Assembly: GCA_016194975.1 (NCBI GenBank)
Contig: JACQAM010000007.1
Location: 1-64,000, forward strand
Length of the DNA stretch: 64,000 nucleotides
Reading direction: 5' to 3'
Source of the DNA: Bacteroidota bacterium
Lineage (GTDB): Bacteria > Bacteroidota > Bacteroidia > Palsa-965
The notes under the pieces were generated by a model. That model saw only the letters and a program-made list of their open reading frames with translations. It was not told where the DNA came from and searched no databases. The position numbers were made by a program, and so were the translations under genes. The stretch's first letter is position 1. Each line of letters opens with the position of its first letter. Positions 45,531 to 53,712 of this stretch are shown one piece after another.

Positions 45531-45785
45531 ATGACCCGCCACTACGATCTCCAGCCGCTTGAAGATGATTACCGGAAACTCACTGCGCTCAATGAAAAAG
45601 AGTCGGCCGCACGCATGCATAACGTGCTGGAGAGTGTGCGCTACGAGTTACGCATGGGTGCGGAAATAATTTTCGAATACCGCGATGGAATGGAAACTCC
45701 GATGATCATGCGCATCATCAAAAACGAAAAAGATCTTGACCGCTGGATAGAAACGAGGTTTGCACGATTAGCGGAGTTTATCTGA
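45531..45785 (+). CDS. Small hypothetical protein downstream of dnaE
   Basis: This 84-residue protein is rich in Glu and Arg (PLEDDYRKLTALNEKESAARMHNVLE), with an alternating helix then strand pattern (AEIIFEYRDGMETPMIMRIIKNEKDLDRWIE). No signal peptide, membrane segment or known family is recognised. Its composition and codon use look like a real gene, and it is preceded by a T-rich stretch but no Shine-Dalgarno, as elsewhere in the window. It lies 92 bp after dnaE on the same strand and 152 bp before the terminator of the oppositely oriented tRNA-Arg. Confidence 0.6.
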   Translation: MTRHYDLQPLEDDYRKLTALNEKESAARMHNVLESVRYELRMGAEIIFEYRDGMETPMIMRIIKNEKDLDRWIETRFARLAEFI

Positions 45786-45937
45786 TTTTTTTTCAGGAGC
45801 GCAACACTGGTTCTTTTTATTTCCTTTCGTCCCGCTGCTTCGCACTGCATGGCAGTGGCGAGCATCGGGGCTGAAAATTTCCGTCCGGTGCATTTTATTG
45901 CCACATTTTTCATTTTCCAAAACAGATTCTATTAAAC

Positions 45938-45968
45938 AAAAAAAAGTCGCAATAGAATTGCGACTTTT
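45938..45968 (-). terminator. Rho-independent terminator of tRNA-Arg
   Basis: On the minus strand an 11-bp stem (45968-45958 with 45952-45942, core AAAGTCGCAA/TTGCGACTTT) and 5-nt loop is followed by a run of T to 45938. It begins 3 nt after the tRNA 3' end. Confidence 0.9.
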
Positions 45969-45970
45969 CG

Positions 45971-46044
45971 TGGTCCTGTAGGGATTCGAACCCCAAACCT
46001 TCTGATCCGTAATCAGATGCTCTATCCAGTTGAGCTACAGAACC
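45971..46044 (-). tRNA. tRNA-Arg (anticodon ACG)
   Basis: A 74-nt cloverleaf on the minus strand. The acceptor stem GGTTCTG pairs with CAGGACC (one G-U), the D-arm is GCTC..GAGC, the anticodon stem TCTGA/TCAGA frames the loop TTACGGA with anticodon ACG, and the T-loop is GGTTCGAATCC. The discriminator base is A and the 3' CCA is not encoded. A34 would be edited to inosine to read CGN codons. The 5' flank is part of a 101-bp tandem repeat containing two degenerate copies of this tRNA's 5' half. Confidence 0.95.
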
Positions 46045-46110
46045 AATTATTTTCAATTTTTCATTGGGAAAATTCCCAAAACGTTGATCTCCCGCCTTGC
46101 GGGACAGGCT

Positions 46111-46145
46111 CCGTCAGATGTTCTTTCCATTCGATCTGCAGAACC
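46111..46145 (-). pseudogene. Degenerate 5' half of tRNA-Arg, copy 1
   Basis: On the minus strand it begins GGTTCTGCAG and aligns with tRNA-Arg through CATCTGA in the anticodon stem, with six substitutions over 31 nt. A 3-nt deletion and then divergence follow. The T-arm and 3' acceptor are absent, so no functional tRNA can form. Confidence 0.75.
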
Positions 46146-46211
46146 AATTATTTTCAATTTTTCATTGGGAAAATTCCCAAAAATTTGATCTCCCTCTTTG
46201 CGGGACGGGCT

Positions 46212-46246
46212 CCGTCAGATGTTCTTTACATTCGATCTGCAGAACC
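46212..46246 (-). pseudogene. Degenerate 5' half of tRNA-Arg, copy 2
   Basis: It has the same structure as copy 1, exactly 101 bp away, and differs from it by one base in the 31-nt core. The close similarity of the two remnants, compared with their shared differences from the real tRNA, shows that the remnant was duplicated after it had diverged. Confidence 0.75.
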
Positions 46247-46317
46247 AATTATGAGGCGCAAAGGTAACTATTTTAATAAAATCAGGAATCGCGTCTAATC
46301 TCATTCTTATTGAAAGA

Positions 46318-46325
46318 TAACTTTG
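46318..46325 (+). promoter_or_regulatory. -7 box (TAACTTTG) 4 nt before the MFS start codon
   Basis: TAACTTTG, a full match to TAnnTTTG, ends 4 nt before the ATG at 46330. If transcription starts about 5 nt after the box, the mRNA would begin at the A of the ATG (leaderless). Confidence 0.55.
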
Positions 46326-46329
46326 GCGC

Positions 46330-47577
46330 ATGTTCTCTCATCTGAAAATTTACGGGAAGATAGAACGGCCGCTGAAGCTGCTGATCACCGCAGAATTTTT
46401 TATTCAGTTAGTGAACGCAACATTCATGAACCTGCAGACACTTTATATGACTGCAGAACATTACAACAAAACAGACATTGCAGATTTTATTTCCTGGCGA
46501 TTTGCCGGCGTACTCGCACTCACCATTCCACTCGGACTTTTCATTCGCGGAAAAAAAGTAAAACACTTTTTTTTCATTTCTTCCATCGGCGTTCCGCTTT
46601 TCGCTTCTATGATCGTGTACGCGGTACACACGCACAACAGTACCTTCCTCATCGTTTCTCAATTGCTGTGGGGCGCTTCGTTCACGTTCATGCAGATCCC
46701 GGTTCTTCCTTTCATTCTCCGTCATGCCTCGCTTGAAACGCAGACTCCGGCCATTTCGCTCAGTTATTCAACGTGGAGTTTTGCGGGAATACTCAGCGCG
46801 ATCCTGGTTTACATTTTCAGCGCGATCAACCCGGATTTTTTCAGTGAAGGTGTGATGTTGTTTGGAATCTCAATTTTTTCTTTCGCCGGTTGCATTTGCC
46901 TGCTCAAAATGGACATCGAAGAAAAACCGGCGGTGGTAAGTGAAGAAAAAACGGCGATGAATCCGCAAGACTGGAAACTGATCGGCTATGCAACTATTCC
47001 GGCGCTCATCATTGCCACCGGCGCCGGGCTCACGATTCCATTCATCAATCTTTTTTTCAAATCGGTTTACGGGATGGAAACAAAGATTATTTCCTTCTGG
47101 AATTTCATCGCCGCATTTTTTGTTGCATTCGTTGCGCTGCTTGTTCCGCGCATCAAAGAAACGATCGGTTACCGAATTGCAATTCCAACCACGCAATTTT
47201 TCGCAGTACTCGCATTGATCCTTCTTGCAACGACAGAACTTTACAGTCATATTCCGATTGCGGTGGCCATTGCCGTAGGCAGCTATGTACTTCGCCAGCC
47301 ACTGATGAATCTTGCGGGGCCAATGACCTCGGAGATCGCTTTGAAATTTGTAGGAAAAAAAAACCGGGAATTCACCAGCGCTATCATGGCTGCGATCTGG
47401 TCGGGAAGTTGGTTTCTCGGGATACGTTTTATTTTCGGAACACTTTCTAAAAGGGGCTGGCCGTTCGTGAATATTTTTCTGACTACCGCTGCTCTCTATC
47501 TTTTCGGAATTCTCCTTTACATTTTTCTCATCCGCGCTTATGGAAAACGAAAAGAAAAAGGATTGATCGAAGAATGA
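46330..47577 (+). CDS. Major facilitator superfamily transporter
   Basis: The 415-residue protein has about twelve hydrophobic helices in two halves separated by a charged cytoplasmic loop at about 195-220 (MDIEEKPAVVSEEKTAMNPQDW). The first half has an MFS-like loop between helices 2 and 3 (LGLFIRGKKVKHFF) and the second half a matching LVPRIKETIGYRI. The C-terminal end is Lys/Arg-rich. No motif identifies the substrate; distant resemblance to bacterial multidrug or sugar MFS proteins is only by topology. The start codon lies 4 nt after a -7 box, suggesting leaderless translation. Confidence 0.85.
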   Translation: MFSHLKIYGKIERPLKLLITAEFFIQLVNATFMNLQTLYMTAEHYNKTDIADFISWRFAGVLALTIPLGLFIRGKKVKHFFFISSIGVPLFASMIVYAVHTHNSTFLIVSQLLWGASFTFMQIPVLPFILRHASLETQTPAISLSYSTWSFAGILSAILVYIFSAINPDFFSEGVMLFGISIFSFAGCICLLKMDIEEKPAVVSEEKTAMNPQDWKLIGYATIPALIIATGAGLTIPFINLFFKSVYGMETKIISFWNFIAAFFVAFVALLVPRIKETIGYRIAIPTTQFFAVLALILLATTELYSHIPIAVAIAVGSYVLRQPLMNLAGPMTSEIALKFVGKKNREFTSAIMAAIWSGSWFLGIRFIFGTLSKRGWPFVNIFLTTAALYLFGILLYIFLIRAYGKRKEKGLIEE

Positions 47578-47664
47578 ATTTTCAGAAATTTTCCTTAACA
47601 ACGAAAAATTCAGGAATAATTTAATTCGTGTTTTGTGAATTCAACTCTTTGCTATTTTTGCGGC

Positions 47665-47749
47665 GGAGAGATGGCAGAGTGGTCGATCGCGGCGGTCTTG
47701 AAAACCGTTAGGTGTAATAGCCTCGGGGGTTCGAATCCCTCTCTCTCCG
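47665..47749 (+). tRNA. tRNA-Ser (anticodon TGA)
   Basis: An 85-nt class II tRNA. The acceptor stem GGAGAGA pairs with TCTCTCC, the anticodon loop is CTTGAAA with anticodon TGA, a long variable arm (TAGGTGTAATAGCCTC region) is typical of serine tRNAs, and the T-loop GGTTCGAATCC is standard. The discriminator is G and CCA is not encoded. It reads UCN codons. Confidence 0.96.
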
Positions 47750-47760
47750 CAATGAATCAA

Positions 47761-47799
47761 AAAACCTCGCCCCAATTACTCCGGGCGGGGTTTTGTTTT
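47761..47799 (+). terminator. Rho-independent terminator of tRNA-Ser
   Basis: A 12-bp stem, AAAACCTCGCCC (47761-47772) with GGGCGGGGTTTT (47783-47794, one G-U), and a 10-nt loop is followed by TTTTGTTTT, 11 bp after the tRNA. Confidence 0.85.
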
Positions 47800-47844
47800 A
47801 CCGGATCAGTTAATTCAAACCCACATCCCGATCACGCAAACATC

Positions 47845-47875
47845 ATCCACCCGTTCGACTGCGCTCAGGGTGGAT
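47845..47875. repeat. REP-like palindrome with TTCGACTGCGCTCAG core
   Basis: ATCCACCC (47845-47852) and GGGTGGAT (47868-47875) enclose the core GTTCGACTGCGCTCA. Cores of this type (CTGAGCGCAGTCGAA and relatives) recur in intergenic regions of many bacteria. A related element lies at 59868-59896. Confidence 0.5.
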
Positions 47876-47911
47876 ATTCCCTTATGAAATACTCTTAAGA
47901 ATAATATTGGT

Positions 47912-50164
47912 CTATACTTTCACACCGATCAGTAATACATCATCCACCTGCTCGTAGTGTCTTTTCCATTCTGTGAATTTCTTTTCGAGAACTTTCCGTT
48001 GTTCCTCCAGAGGAAGCTCACTGCATTCTACAAGTAATTGCTGAAGTTGTTTGTATTTGATCTTTTTTCCTTTGGGCCCGCCAAACTGGTCGGCATATCC
48101 ATCGGTAAAAGTATAAATGAGATCGCCCGGCTCCAGCGGAATTTCATGATTTGTAAATGCCTGCAATTCGCCGGTATGTTTTCCTGCCGGAAAATGATCA
48201 GGGTTATACTCGACCAGTTTATTATTCCTGACAATATAAATTGCATTATTCGCACCCGCATATTCCATCGACATCCGGATAAGGTCCATGGAGCAAATGG
48301 AAATATCGAGCCCGTCGTTCGATTCTTCTTCCGCGTCTTCGGGGTTCAGCGAACGAATGATCTCCTCGCGCAGCATATCGAGGATCTGTGAAGGTGATTT
48401 TATTTTTTTCTCCACCACAATTTCATTCAGCAATGAAATACCGATCATGCTCATGAGCGCTCCGGGAACACCATGCCCTGTGCAATCGGCCGTAGCGAGT
48501 GTGATCTTTCCACTGCGTGATGCGAACATCCAGTAAAAATCGCCGCTCACAATATCTTTTGGCAGGTAAAGAATAAAATAATCCGGCAGATGTTTTTTCA
48601 TGTACCCTTCGGAAGTGAGCATGGCACGCTGAATTCTCCGCGCATAATTTATACTATCGGTAATGCTTTTATTTTTTTCATCGACGATCGCTTTCTGAGT
48701 TTCCACTTCATGAATTTGTTCAGCGATAATATTTTTTTGTTTACGCGTTACAGAAAAACGATTATAAAGGAAAACAGAAAATAAAAGCACGATGGCGAGT
48801 CCGCCGAACAAACCGTAACGCAGCATTTTTTCATTGCGGATCTGCACATCCTTCACTCGTTTTTCTTCTGTATTCCTCACACTATCGGCTGCCGCTTTTT
48901 TTTCGAATTCAAATTTCACCTGCTTGCGCGCAATTTCTTTTTGCTTTTCTACATCGGCAGCACTATCAAGAACAACCACGTAACGTTTGTAGGCAACGAA
49001 CGCATCATTCGTCCTGTTTTCTTTTTCATACAATTGACTGAGTGAAAGCAAAGCGTCCGATTCAATATGCCCGGCTTTTATTTCACCCGACTTTACCAAG
49101 GCAGTTTGCAGATTTTTTTCCGCCTCATCAAGCTTCGCAGTCGACATTTCTATGTTGCCTATATTAAGAAGTGAATTTGCAATTCCGTATTTGTCGCCTA
49201 TTTCTTCCACCAGTTCTAAATTTTTCTGCTGGCATTCGAGTGCTTTGGAATATTTTTCTGCGACCGTCACACCGAGATAAGCGCTTTGCGAATCGGGAAT
49301 GTTGGTGTAAATGTTGCCGATGTTTCCCCACGCAGTTGCAATTCCCTGCTTGTCGTTTATTTTTTCCCTGATCGCAAGACTGCGCTGCTGGTAATCGAGC
49401 GCCTTGAGAATTTTATTTCGCTGATCGAGTTTCATTGCCGCACACAAAGAATCCGGGAGATACTGGTAAACAAGTCCGAGATTTCCATACTCCACTGCAA
49501 TTCCTCTTTGATTTTTTAGCGAATCATAAAGGTGAAGACTGCGTGAATAATAATCCATGGCCCGCGAACAATCATCAGTATTCAAATAAATATTTCCGAT
49601 CTTATTCAACGTTCCTGCTTCACCGGGCCGGTCACGCGTTTCCTCTCTTATTTTCAGACTTTGTAACTGGTAATCGATCGCGCGCGGATAATCTGACAGG
49701 CGGAAATAATTATTTCCCAAATTGGCGAGCGCATCCGCTTCACCGAGACTATCGCCAATGCTGCGTGAAATGACCAGCGCTTTATTATGCGCCTCAATTG
49801 CTTCCGTGTATTTACCCAGTGTTTCAAGATTTACACCGAGTGCATTCAATCCACGCGCTTCACATACAGGAATTTTTTTCTTCACCGCTTCATTCAGAAC
49901 ACGGTTCGAATAAATACAACCGCTGTCGGGATCGGTTTGCTGCAATTGCTGTGCGAAATTTCCGAGTGCAGCAAGCCGTAAAGTATCGTTGAGTGAAGAA
50001 TTATTGTAGATGGTGTAAAGTGAATCGCGGGAACGAGGAAGCTGATACCTGAGAGAACCGCTTTTTTTAATCGTATCGGAATTTAATTTTCCATGGTCGC
50101 CTGCACACGCGGATAAAAACCATATTCCTGTAAAAAAAAGAAAAGTCCGCACTGAATTCTTCAT
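47912..50164 (-). CDS. TPR lipoprotein with transmembrane helix and SpoIIE/PP2C phosphatase domain
   Basis: From the ATG at 50162-50164 the protein has 750 residues; the longer upstream frame lacks a good signal. The leader ends at a lipobox Cys20 (IWFLSAC). Residues about 60-430 contain some nine TPR units (GLNALGVNLETLGKYTEAIEAHNKAL, EADALANLGNNYFRLSDYPRAIDYQLQSL), several carrying insertions. A membrane helix (YGLFGGLAIVLLFSVFLYNRF, about 480-500) is followed by a coiled coil (KSITDSINYARRIQRAML) and the PP2C domain with DFYWM, ADCTGHG (Asp560), DGLDISICSMD and FTDGYADQFGG, all metal-binding residues intact. The coiled-coil/phosphatase half closely resembles that of the propeller protein at 13019-16366. 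A lone receiver protein is encoded just upstream on the same strand. Confidence 0.92.
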   Translation of the reverse strand: MKNSVRTFLFFTGIWFLSACAGDHGKLNSDTIKKSGSLRYQLPRSRDSLYTIYNNSSLNDTLRLAALGNFAQQLQQTDPDSGCIYSNRVLNEAVKKKIPVCEARGLNALGVNLETLGKYTEAIEAHNKALVISRSIGDSLGEADALANLGNNYFRLSDYPRAIDYQLQSLKIREETRDRPGEAGTLNKIGNIYLNTDDCSRAMDYYSRSLHLYDSLKNQRGIAVEYGNLGLVYQYLPDSLCAAMKLDQRNKILKALDYQQRSLAIREKINDKQGIATAWGNIGNIYTNIPDSQSAYLGVTVAEKYSKALECQQKNLELVEEIGDKYGIANSLLNIGNIEMSTAKLDEAEKNLQTALVKSGEIKAGHIESDALLSLSQLYEKENRTNDAFVAYKRYVVVLDSAADVEKQKEIARKQVKFEFEKKAAADSVRNTEEKRVKDVQIRNEKMLRYGLFGGLAIVLLFSVFLYNRFSVTRKQKNIIAEQIHEVETQKAIVDEKNKSITDSINYARRIQRAMLTSEGYMKKHLPDYFILYLPKDIVSGDFYWMFASRSGKITLATADCTGHGVPGALMSMIGISLLNEIVVEKKIKSPSQILDMLREEIIRSLNPEDAEEESNDGLDISICSMDLIRMSMEYAGANNAIYIVRNNKLVEYNPDHFPAGKHTGELQAFTNHEIPLEPGDLIYTFTDGYADQFGGPKGKKIKYKQLQQLLVECSELPLEEQRKVLEKKFTEWKRHYEQVDDVLLIGVKV

Positions 50165-50340
50165 AGGGAGAAAGTGACCTTCGGGAGTTTTTTGAAAAGT
50201 ACAAAAAAATCGAGCGTTCTCACCTTCGCGTTCATCCAAAAGACAGCGAATAAAAGACAAAGAAAAATCAGTATCCGTTTCATCAGGGATGCAAATGAAA
50301 TTTACAACGCAACGGAATTTGCTTTCAACAGAAAAATTTG

Positions 50341-50766
50341 TCAGGTAATGTGATGAGCGTAGTGCTGCTCGTAAATATCGAGCGCATCAAGGAAATGCTG
50401 TTTTGTCATTGGCTTTGTAAGATAGCCGATCACTCCGGGCACCGAAAAAGCGCGGCGTTCATCTTCTTCCCTGTGCGACACAGTAAGAATAATAATGGCG
50501 GGAGATTTTCCTTTTTCGAAATGCAATGCACTGAAGTGATCCAGTATTTCCCATCCGCTCATATCGGGCAAATTCAGATCAATGATCATGATCTCAGGAT
50601 AAGTGTTGTTTTTTTTACATCGCTCAAGGTAATCAAGAGCGTCATTGCCGTCTTCCGCAGTTATGATGTGATTGGCAATGCAAATATCTTCCAGTATCTT
50701 TTCATTATACGTATTGGTCATAAAATTATCTTCCACCAATAATATGGAATGTAGTTTTCTGTTCAT
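50341..50766 (-). CDS. Single-domain response regulator (receiver)
   Basis: From the ATG at 50764-50766 the protein has 141 residues and is a receiver domain only. Acidic pocket Glu12-Asp13 (VEDN), phosphoacceptor Asp63 (IIDLNLPDMSGWE), Thr95 (ILTVS) and Lys118 (LTKPM) are all present. It has no output domain, so it acts by protein contact, like CheY or Rcp1. The nearby TPR-SpoIIE gene (176 bp downstream, same strand) is a possible partner; no histidine kinase is encoded in the window. The 268-bp gap upstream holds no other recognisable gene. Confidence 0.93.
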   Translation of the reverse strand: MNRKLHSILLVEDNFMTNTYNEKILEDICIANHIITAEDGNDALDYLERCKKNNTYPEIMIIDLNLPDMSGWEILDHFSALHFEKGKSPAIIILTVSHREEDERRAFSVPGVIGYLTKPMTKQHFLDALDIYEQHYAHHIT

Positions 50767-51034
50767 GGCGCATGGTTTTTGAGGTTTGCGGGCAATAAAA
50801 AAAGGCGTCATCCCCAATTGTATCTAAGTTCCGATAATCAAAAAATAATTTTATTTCTTTTTCGATGGTTGGGAATATTTCAGGGATGGTTTGAAACTTT
50901 CATGTTCCCGGGCAATGAAAACCTGGTTGAAGCCAGGAGGCGGTTCATTGCGCCAATTTTCGTAACTTTATATATTGAAGTTCCAGAATGATATCCATCC
51001 CCTCGCTGGCAGAAGTTAACTCAAATCAATTTTC

Positions 51035-52534
51035 ATGAAGCGCCTCCTTCTTTTACTGGTTATCCTGGTCAACACTTCTCTTGTAAGGTCGAACGAACTC
51101 ACCGCCAATCTCGGTTGGTGCGCATTTTCCACTCCCGATAGTAAAAGTTACGTGGAAACTTATCTTTCCTTCATTGGCAATTCGCTGGTGTATGTGAAAA
51201 ATGCCAATGGAAAATTCCAGGCATCCATTGATGTGACGATGATCTTCACGATGGATGATTCCATTAAAGCTGCAAAAAGATATACGCTGAACAGCCCGGA
51301 AACGTCAGACACTTCTAAAGTCGCCAACTTTCTCGACCTGCAGCGCATTCCATTGCCAATGGGATTTTACACCATGCAACTTGTGCTTGCCGATCTGAAT
51401 CGTAAACCGCAACGGCCCATCACGAACTGGAAATCGGTGATCGTTGACATTGAAAAAGATTCTGTTTCACTTTCAGGTTTGGAATTCCTCGATTCCTACA
51501 GCGCAACTACATCGAACAACGCACTTTCTAAAAGCGGTTACGATCTTGTTCCCTACGTTTCCACTTTTCTTCCTTCGAATATGACCGATCTGAATTTCTA
51601 CGGGGAAATTTACAACACGTCGAAGGTGATGAAGCCCGATGAAAAATTCGTGGTCTTCTATTACATCGAATCGTCAATGAATACGCGCATGAATGATTAC
51701 AATGCGTTCGTAAAACTTGCACCGCAGAAAATAAATTCGCTGCTCTACTCTTTCAAGATCGGATCGCTTCCTTCGGGTTCTTATCATCTCGTTGTGGAAG
51801 TGCGCAATTCTTCCAATCGTTTACTGTGCCTTCGAAGTGTTCCATTCGAGCGTTTCAATCCCGGTGTCAGTTATCAATTGGCTGATGTGAAAGGATTGGA
51901 TGTGAGCACCACATTCGCCGGCAAGATCACGAATGCCGATACGCTGAGCGATTATATCCGTTCGCTTCGCCCGATAAGCAGCGATGCCGAAGCGGAATTT
52001 GCGGAGAACAGGATCAAGGCCGGTGATGTTACGCTGATGCAGCAATATCTTTATAATTTCTGGCTCGCGCGTAATGAAACCGATCCCGAAGCAGAATGGC
52101 ATAAGTACAATGCGGAAGTTCAGAAAGTGAATCATGAATTCGGAACGCAGATCATGAAAGGATACCAGACCGATCGCGGAAGAGTTTATCTGCAATATGG
52201 CCCTCCCGATCAGCGCGTGGTAGTAGTGAATGAACCGAGTTCTTATCCTTACGAAATCTGGCAGTATTATCACATCGATGGTTCACACAATTACACGAAT
52301 GTGAATCAACCCGGAAATACACAGCAGACCAATAAAAAATTTGTGTTCGCGGATTTCGATCTTGCTACCAACAATTATATGCTCATTCATTCCGATGCGC
52401 GCGGCGAAGTGCGTGATGACGGATGGAAAACACGTTTGCTGAAACGCGATAATGCGATTCACAACATTGACAACACTGATGTGAATCCGCAATACGGTGG
52501 AAATTCTTCCGACTGGTACACGGATCCCCATTAA
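51035..52534 (+). CDS. GWxTD domain-containing secreted protein
   Basis: The 499-residue protein has a signal peptide (MKRLLLLLVILVNTSLVRS). The N-terminal 330 residues are beta-rich (Ig-like halves ending SYQLADVKGLDV). The C-terminal part (about 370-460) contains EAEWHKYNAEVQKVNHEFGTQIM followed by KGYQTDRGRVYLQYGPPDQRVVV, the core of the GWxTD family. The diagnostic GWxTD pentapeptide is replaced here by KGYQTD. The family is widespread in Bacteroidota and related phyla and has no established biochemical function. TAACTTTA at 50963-50970 is a possible -7 box. It precedes a glycosyltransferase gene on the same strand by 67 bp. Confidence 0.85.
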   Translation: MKRLLLLLVILVNTSLVRSNELTANLGWCAFSTPDSKSYVETYLSFIGNSLVYVKNANGKFQASIDVTMIFTMDDSIKAAKRYTLNSPETSDTSKVANFLDLQRIPLPMGFYTMQLVLADLNRKPQRPITNWKSVIVDIEKDSVSLSGLEFLDSYSATTSNNALSKSGYDLVPYVSTFLPSNMTDLNFYGEIYNTSKVMKPDEKFVVFYYIESSMNTRMNDYNAFVKLAPQKINSLLYSFKIGSLPSGSYHLVVEVRNSSNRLLCLRSVPFERFNPGVSYQLADVKGLDVSTTFAGKITNADTLSDYIRSLRPISSDAEAEFAENRIKAGDVTLMQQYLYNFWLARNETDPEAEWHKYNAEVQKVNHEFGTQIMKGYQTDRGRVYLQYGPPDQRVVVVNEPSSYPYEIWQYYHIDGSHNYTNVNQPGNTQQTNKKFVFADFDLATNNYMLIHSDARGEVRDDGWKTRLLKRDNAIHNIDNTDVNPQYGGNSSDWYTDPH

Positions 52535-52601
52535 ATTTCAAAAATTCCATTATTCAGATTTATTCCGTTAATAATTGAATCTTTGAATCATTAGATCTCC
52601 T

Positions 52602-53636
52602 ATGGCGAAAGTTGCTGTTGTCATTCTCAACTGGAACGGAAAAGATCTTCTTGAAAAATTTCTTCCTGCTGTTCTGAAATTTTCTCCTTCCTGGGCAGAG
52701 ATCATTGTCGCGGATAATGCTTCTTCTGATGATTCGGTGAAGTGGCTTCGTGAAAATCATTCTTCGGTACGAATTATTCAGAATGAAATGAACGGCGGTT
52801 ACGCGAAAGGATACAACGATGCGCTGAAAAAAACCGATGCCGAATTTTATGTGTTGCTGAATTCAGATGTGGAAGTAACAGAAGGATGGATCGGGAATGT
52901 GATCGCGCTGATGGAAAAAGAGGAGAAGATAGGCGCATGTCAGCCCAGTATCCGGTCGTATCATGAAAAAGAAAAATTCGAATATGCAGGAGCGGCGGGC
53001 GGTTTCATTGACAAATGGGGCTATCCTTTCTGCCGCGGAAGAGTTTTTGATACGTACGAAAAAGATTCCGGGCAATACAATGACGACTGCGAAGTTTTCT
53101 GGGCAACCGGCGCTTGTCTTTTTGTTCGCTCGAAAGCTTATCACGAAATGGGCGGATTCGATGAGGATTTTTTTGCACACATGGAAGAGATCGATCTGTG
53201 CTGGCGAATGCGCAACCGCGGATGGAGCGTAATGTATTGCGGAAGCTCGGTCGTTTTTCATATTGGCGGAGGAACACTTGCCAAACAGAGTCCGAAAAAA
53301 ACTTTTCTGAATTTCAGGAATAATCTTGTTTTACTCTGCAAGAATCACGCGCCCGGGTATTTCTGGCTGAAAATTTTTCTGCGCATGTGTCTCGATGGAA
53401 TAGCGAGCGTTAAATTCTTTTTCTCCGGCGACTTCGCACACGCGTGGGCAGTTCAGCGCGCGCACATGAGTTTTTATGCGCATATAGGGAGAACATTGCG
53501 GAAAAGAAAAACCGAGAAAAAAAATATCCGCCATTATGCAACGGCCTGCATTTATGAAAAAACGCTCGTGATGGAATATTTTTTTCGTGGCAAGAAAAAA
53601 TTCAGCGACCTGGATAAAAATAAGTTCAGCAAGTAA
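52602..53636 (+). CDS. Glycosyltransferase family 2
   Basis: The 344-residue GT-A enzyme begins AKVAVVILNWNGKDLL, with ADNASSDDS and YVLLNSDVEV (metal-binding DXD-like Asp). WATGACLFVRSKAYHEMGGFDEDFFAHMEEIDLCWRMRNRGW follows, the classic acceptor-site and ED motif of rhamnosyl- or other GT2 enzymes. Its C-terminal 80 residues include a hydrophobic segment (GYFWLKIFLRMCLDGIASVKFFF) and an Arg/Lys-rich tail, suggesting membrane association. It would add a sugar to a surface polysaccharide or lipopolysaccharide. The next genes, convergent, are a GT4 glycosyltransferase and YfhO. Confidence 0.93.
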   Translation: MAKVAVVILNWNGKDLLEKFLPAVLKFSPSWAEIIVADNASSDDSVKWLRENHSSVRIIQNEMNGGYAKGYNDALKKTDAEFYVLLNSDVEVTEGWIGNVIALMEKEEKIGACQPSIRSYHEKEKFEYAGAAGGFIDKWGYPFCRGRVFDTYEKDSGQYNDDCEVFWATGACLFVRSKAYHEMGGFDEDFFAHMEEIDLCWRMRNRGWSVMYCGSSVVFHIGGGTLAKQSPKKTFLNFRNNLVLLCKNHAPGYFWLKIFLRMCLDGIASVKFFFSGDFAHAWAVQRAHMSFYAHIGRTLRKRKTEKKNIRHYATACIYEKTLVMEYFFRGKKKFSDLDKNKFSK

Positions 53637-53712
53637 AAAGGAAAAAAATAAAATTTCAAATCCCATAACCCTCAAACCGAAATCAACAATCTAAAATCAA
53701 CAATCAACAATT

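Larger units (their letters stand above)
46038..46252. repeat. 101-bp tandem repeat carrying the tRNA-Arg 5' half
   Basis: Units begin with CAGAACC at 46038, 46139 and 46240, giving a period of exactly 101 bp and 2.1 copies. Each unit holds the first nucleotides of the tRNA, a shared AT-rich spacer with the small hairpin TTGGGAA/TTCCCAA, a GC-rich hairpin (CCCGC/GCGGG in unit 1, decayed in unit 2) and the next tRNA-like half. Besides the two tRNA-half remnants, the tRNA and its terminator, I see nothing else in the 45786-46329 gap. Confidence 0.9.

Noticed and set aside
45641-45913. 90-codon minus-strand ORF downstream of dnaE
   Set aside because: It overlaps the better-supported small gene at 45531-45785 in antisense and has no recognisable features.
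46038-46252. CRISPR array or integration attachment site
   Set aside because: The units are directly adjacent 101-bp repeats without unique spacers, and they copy the tRNA 5' half, not the 3' end used by integrases; no integrase or cas gene is nearby.
46017-46298. 93-codon plus-strand ORF across the tRNA-Arg 5' region
   Set aside because: It is a translation of the 101-bp tandem repeat and tRNA sequence; the protein itself repeats with the DNA period and has no family.
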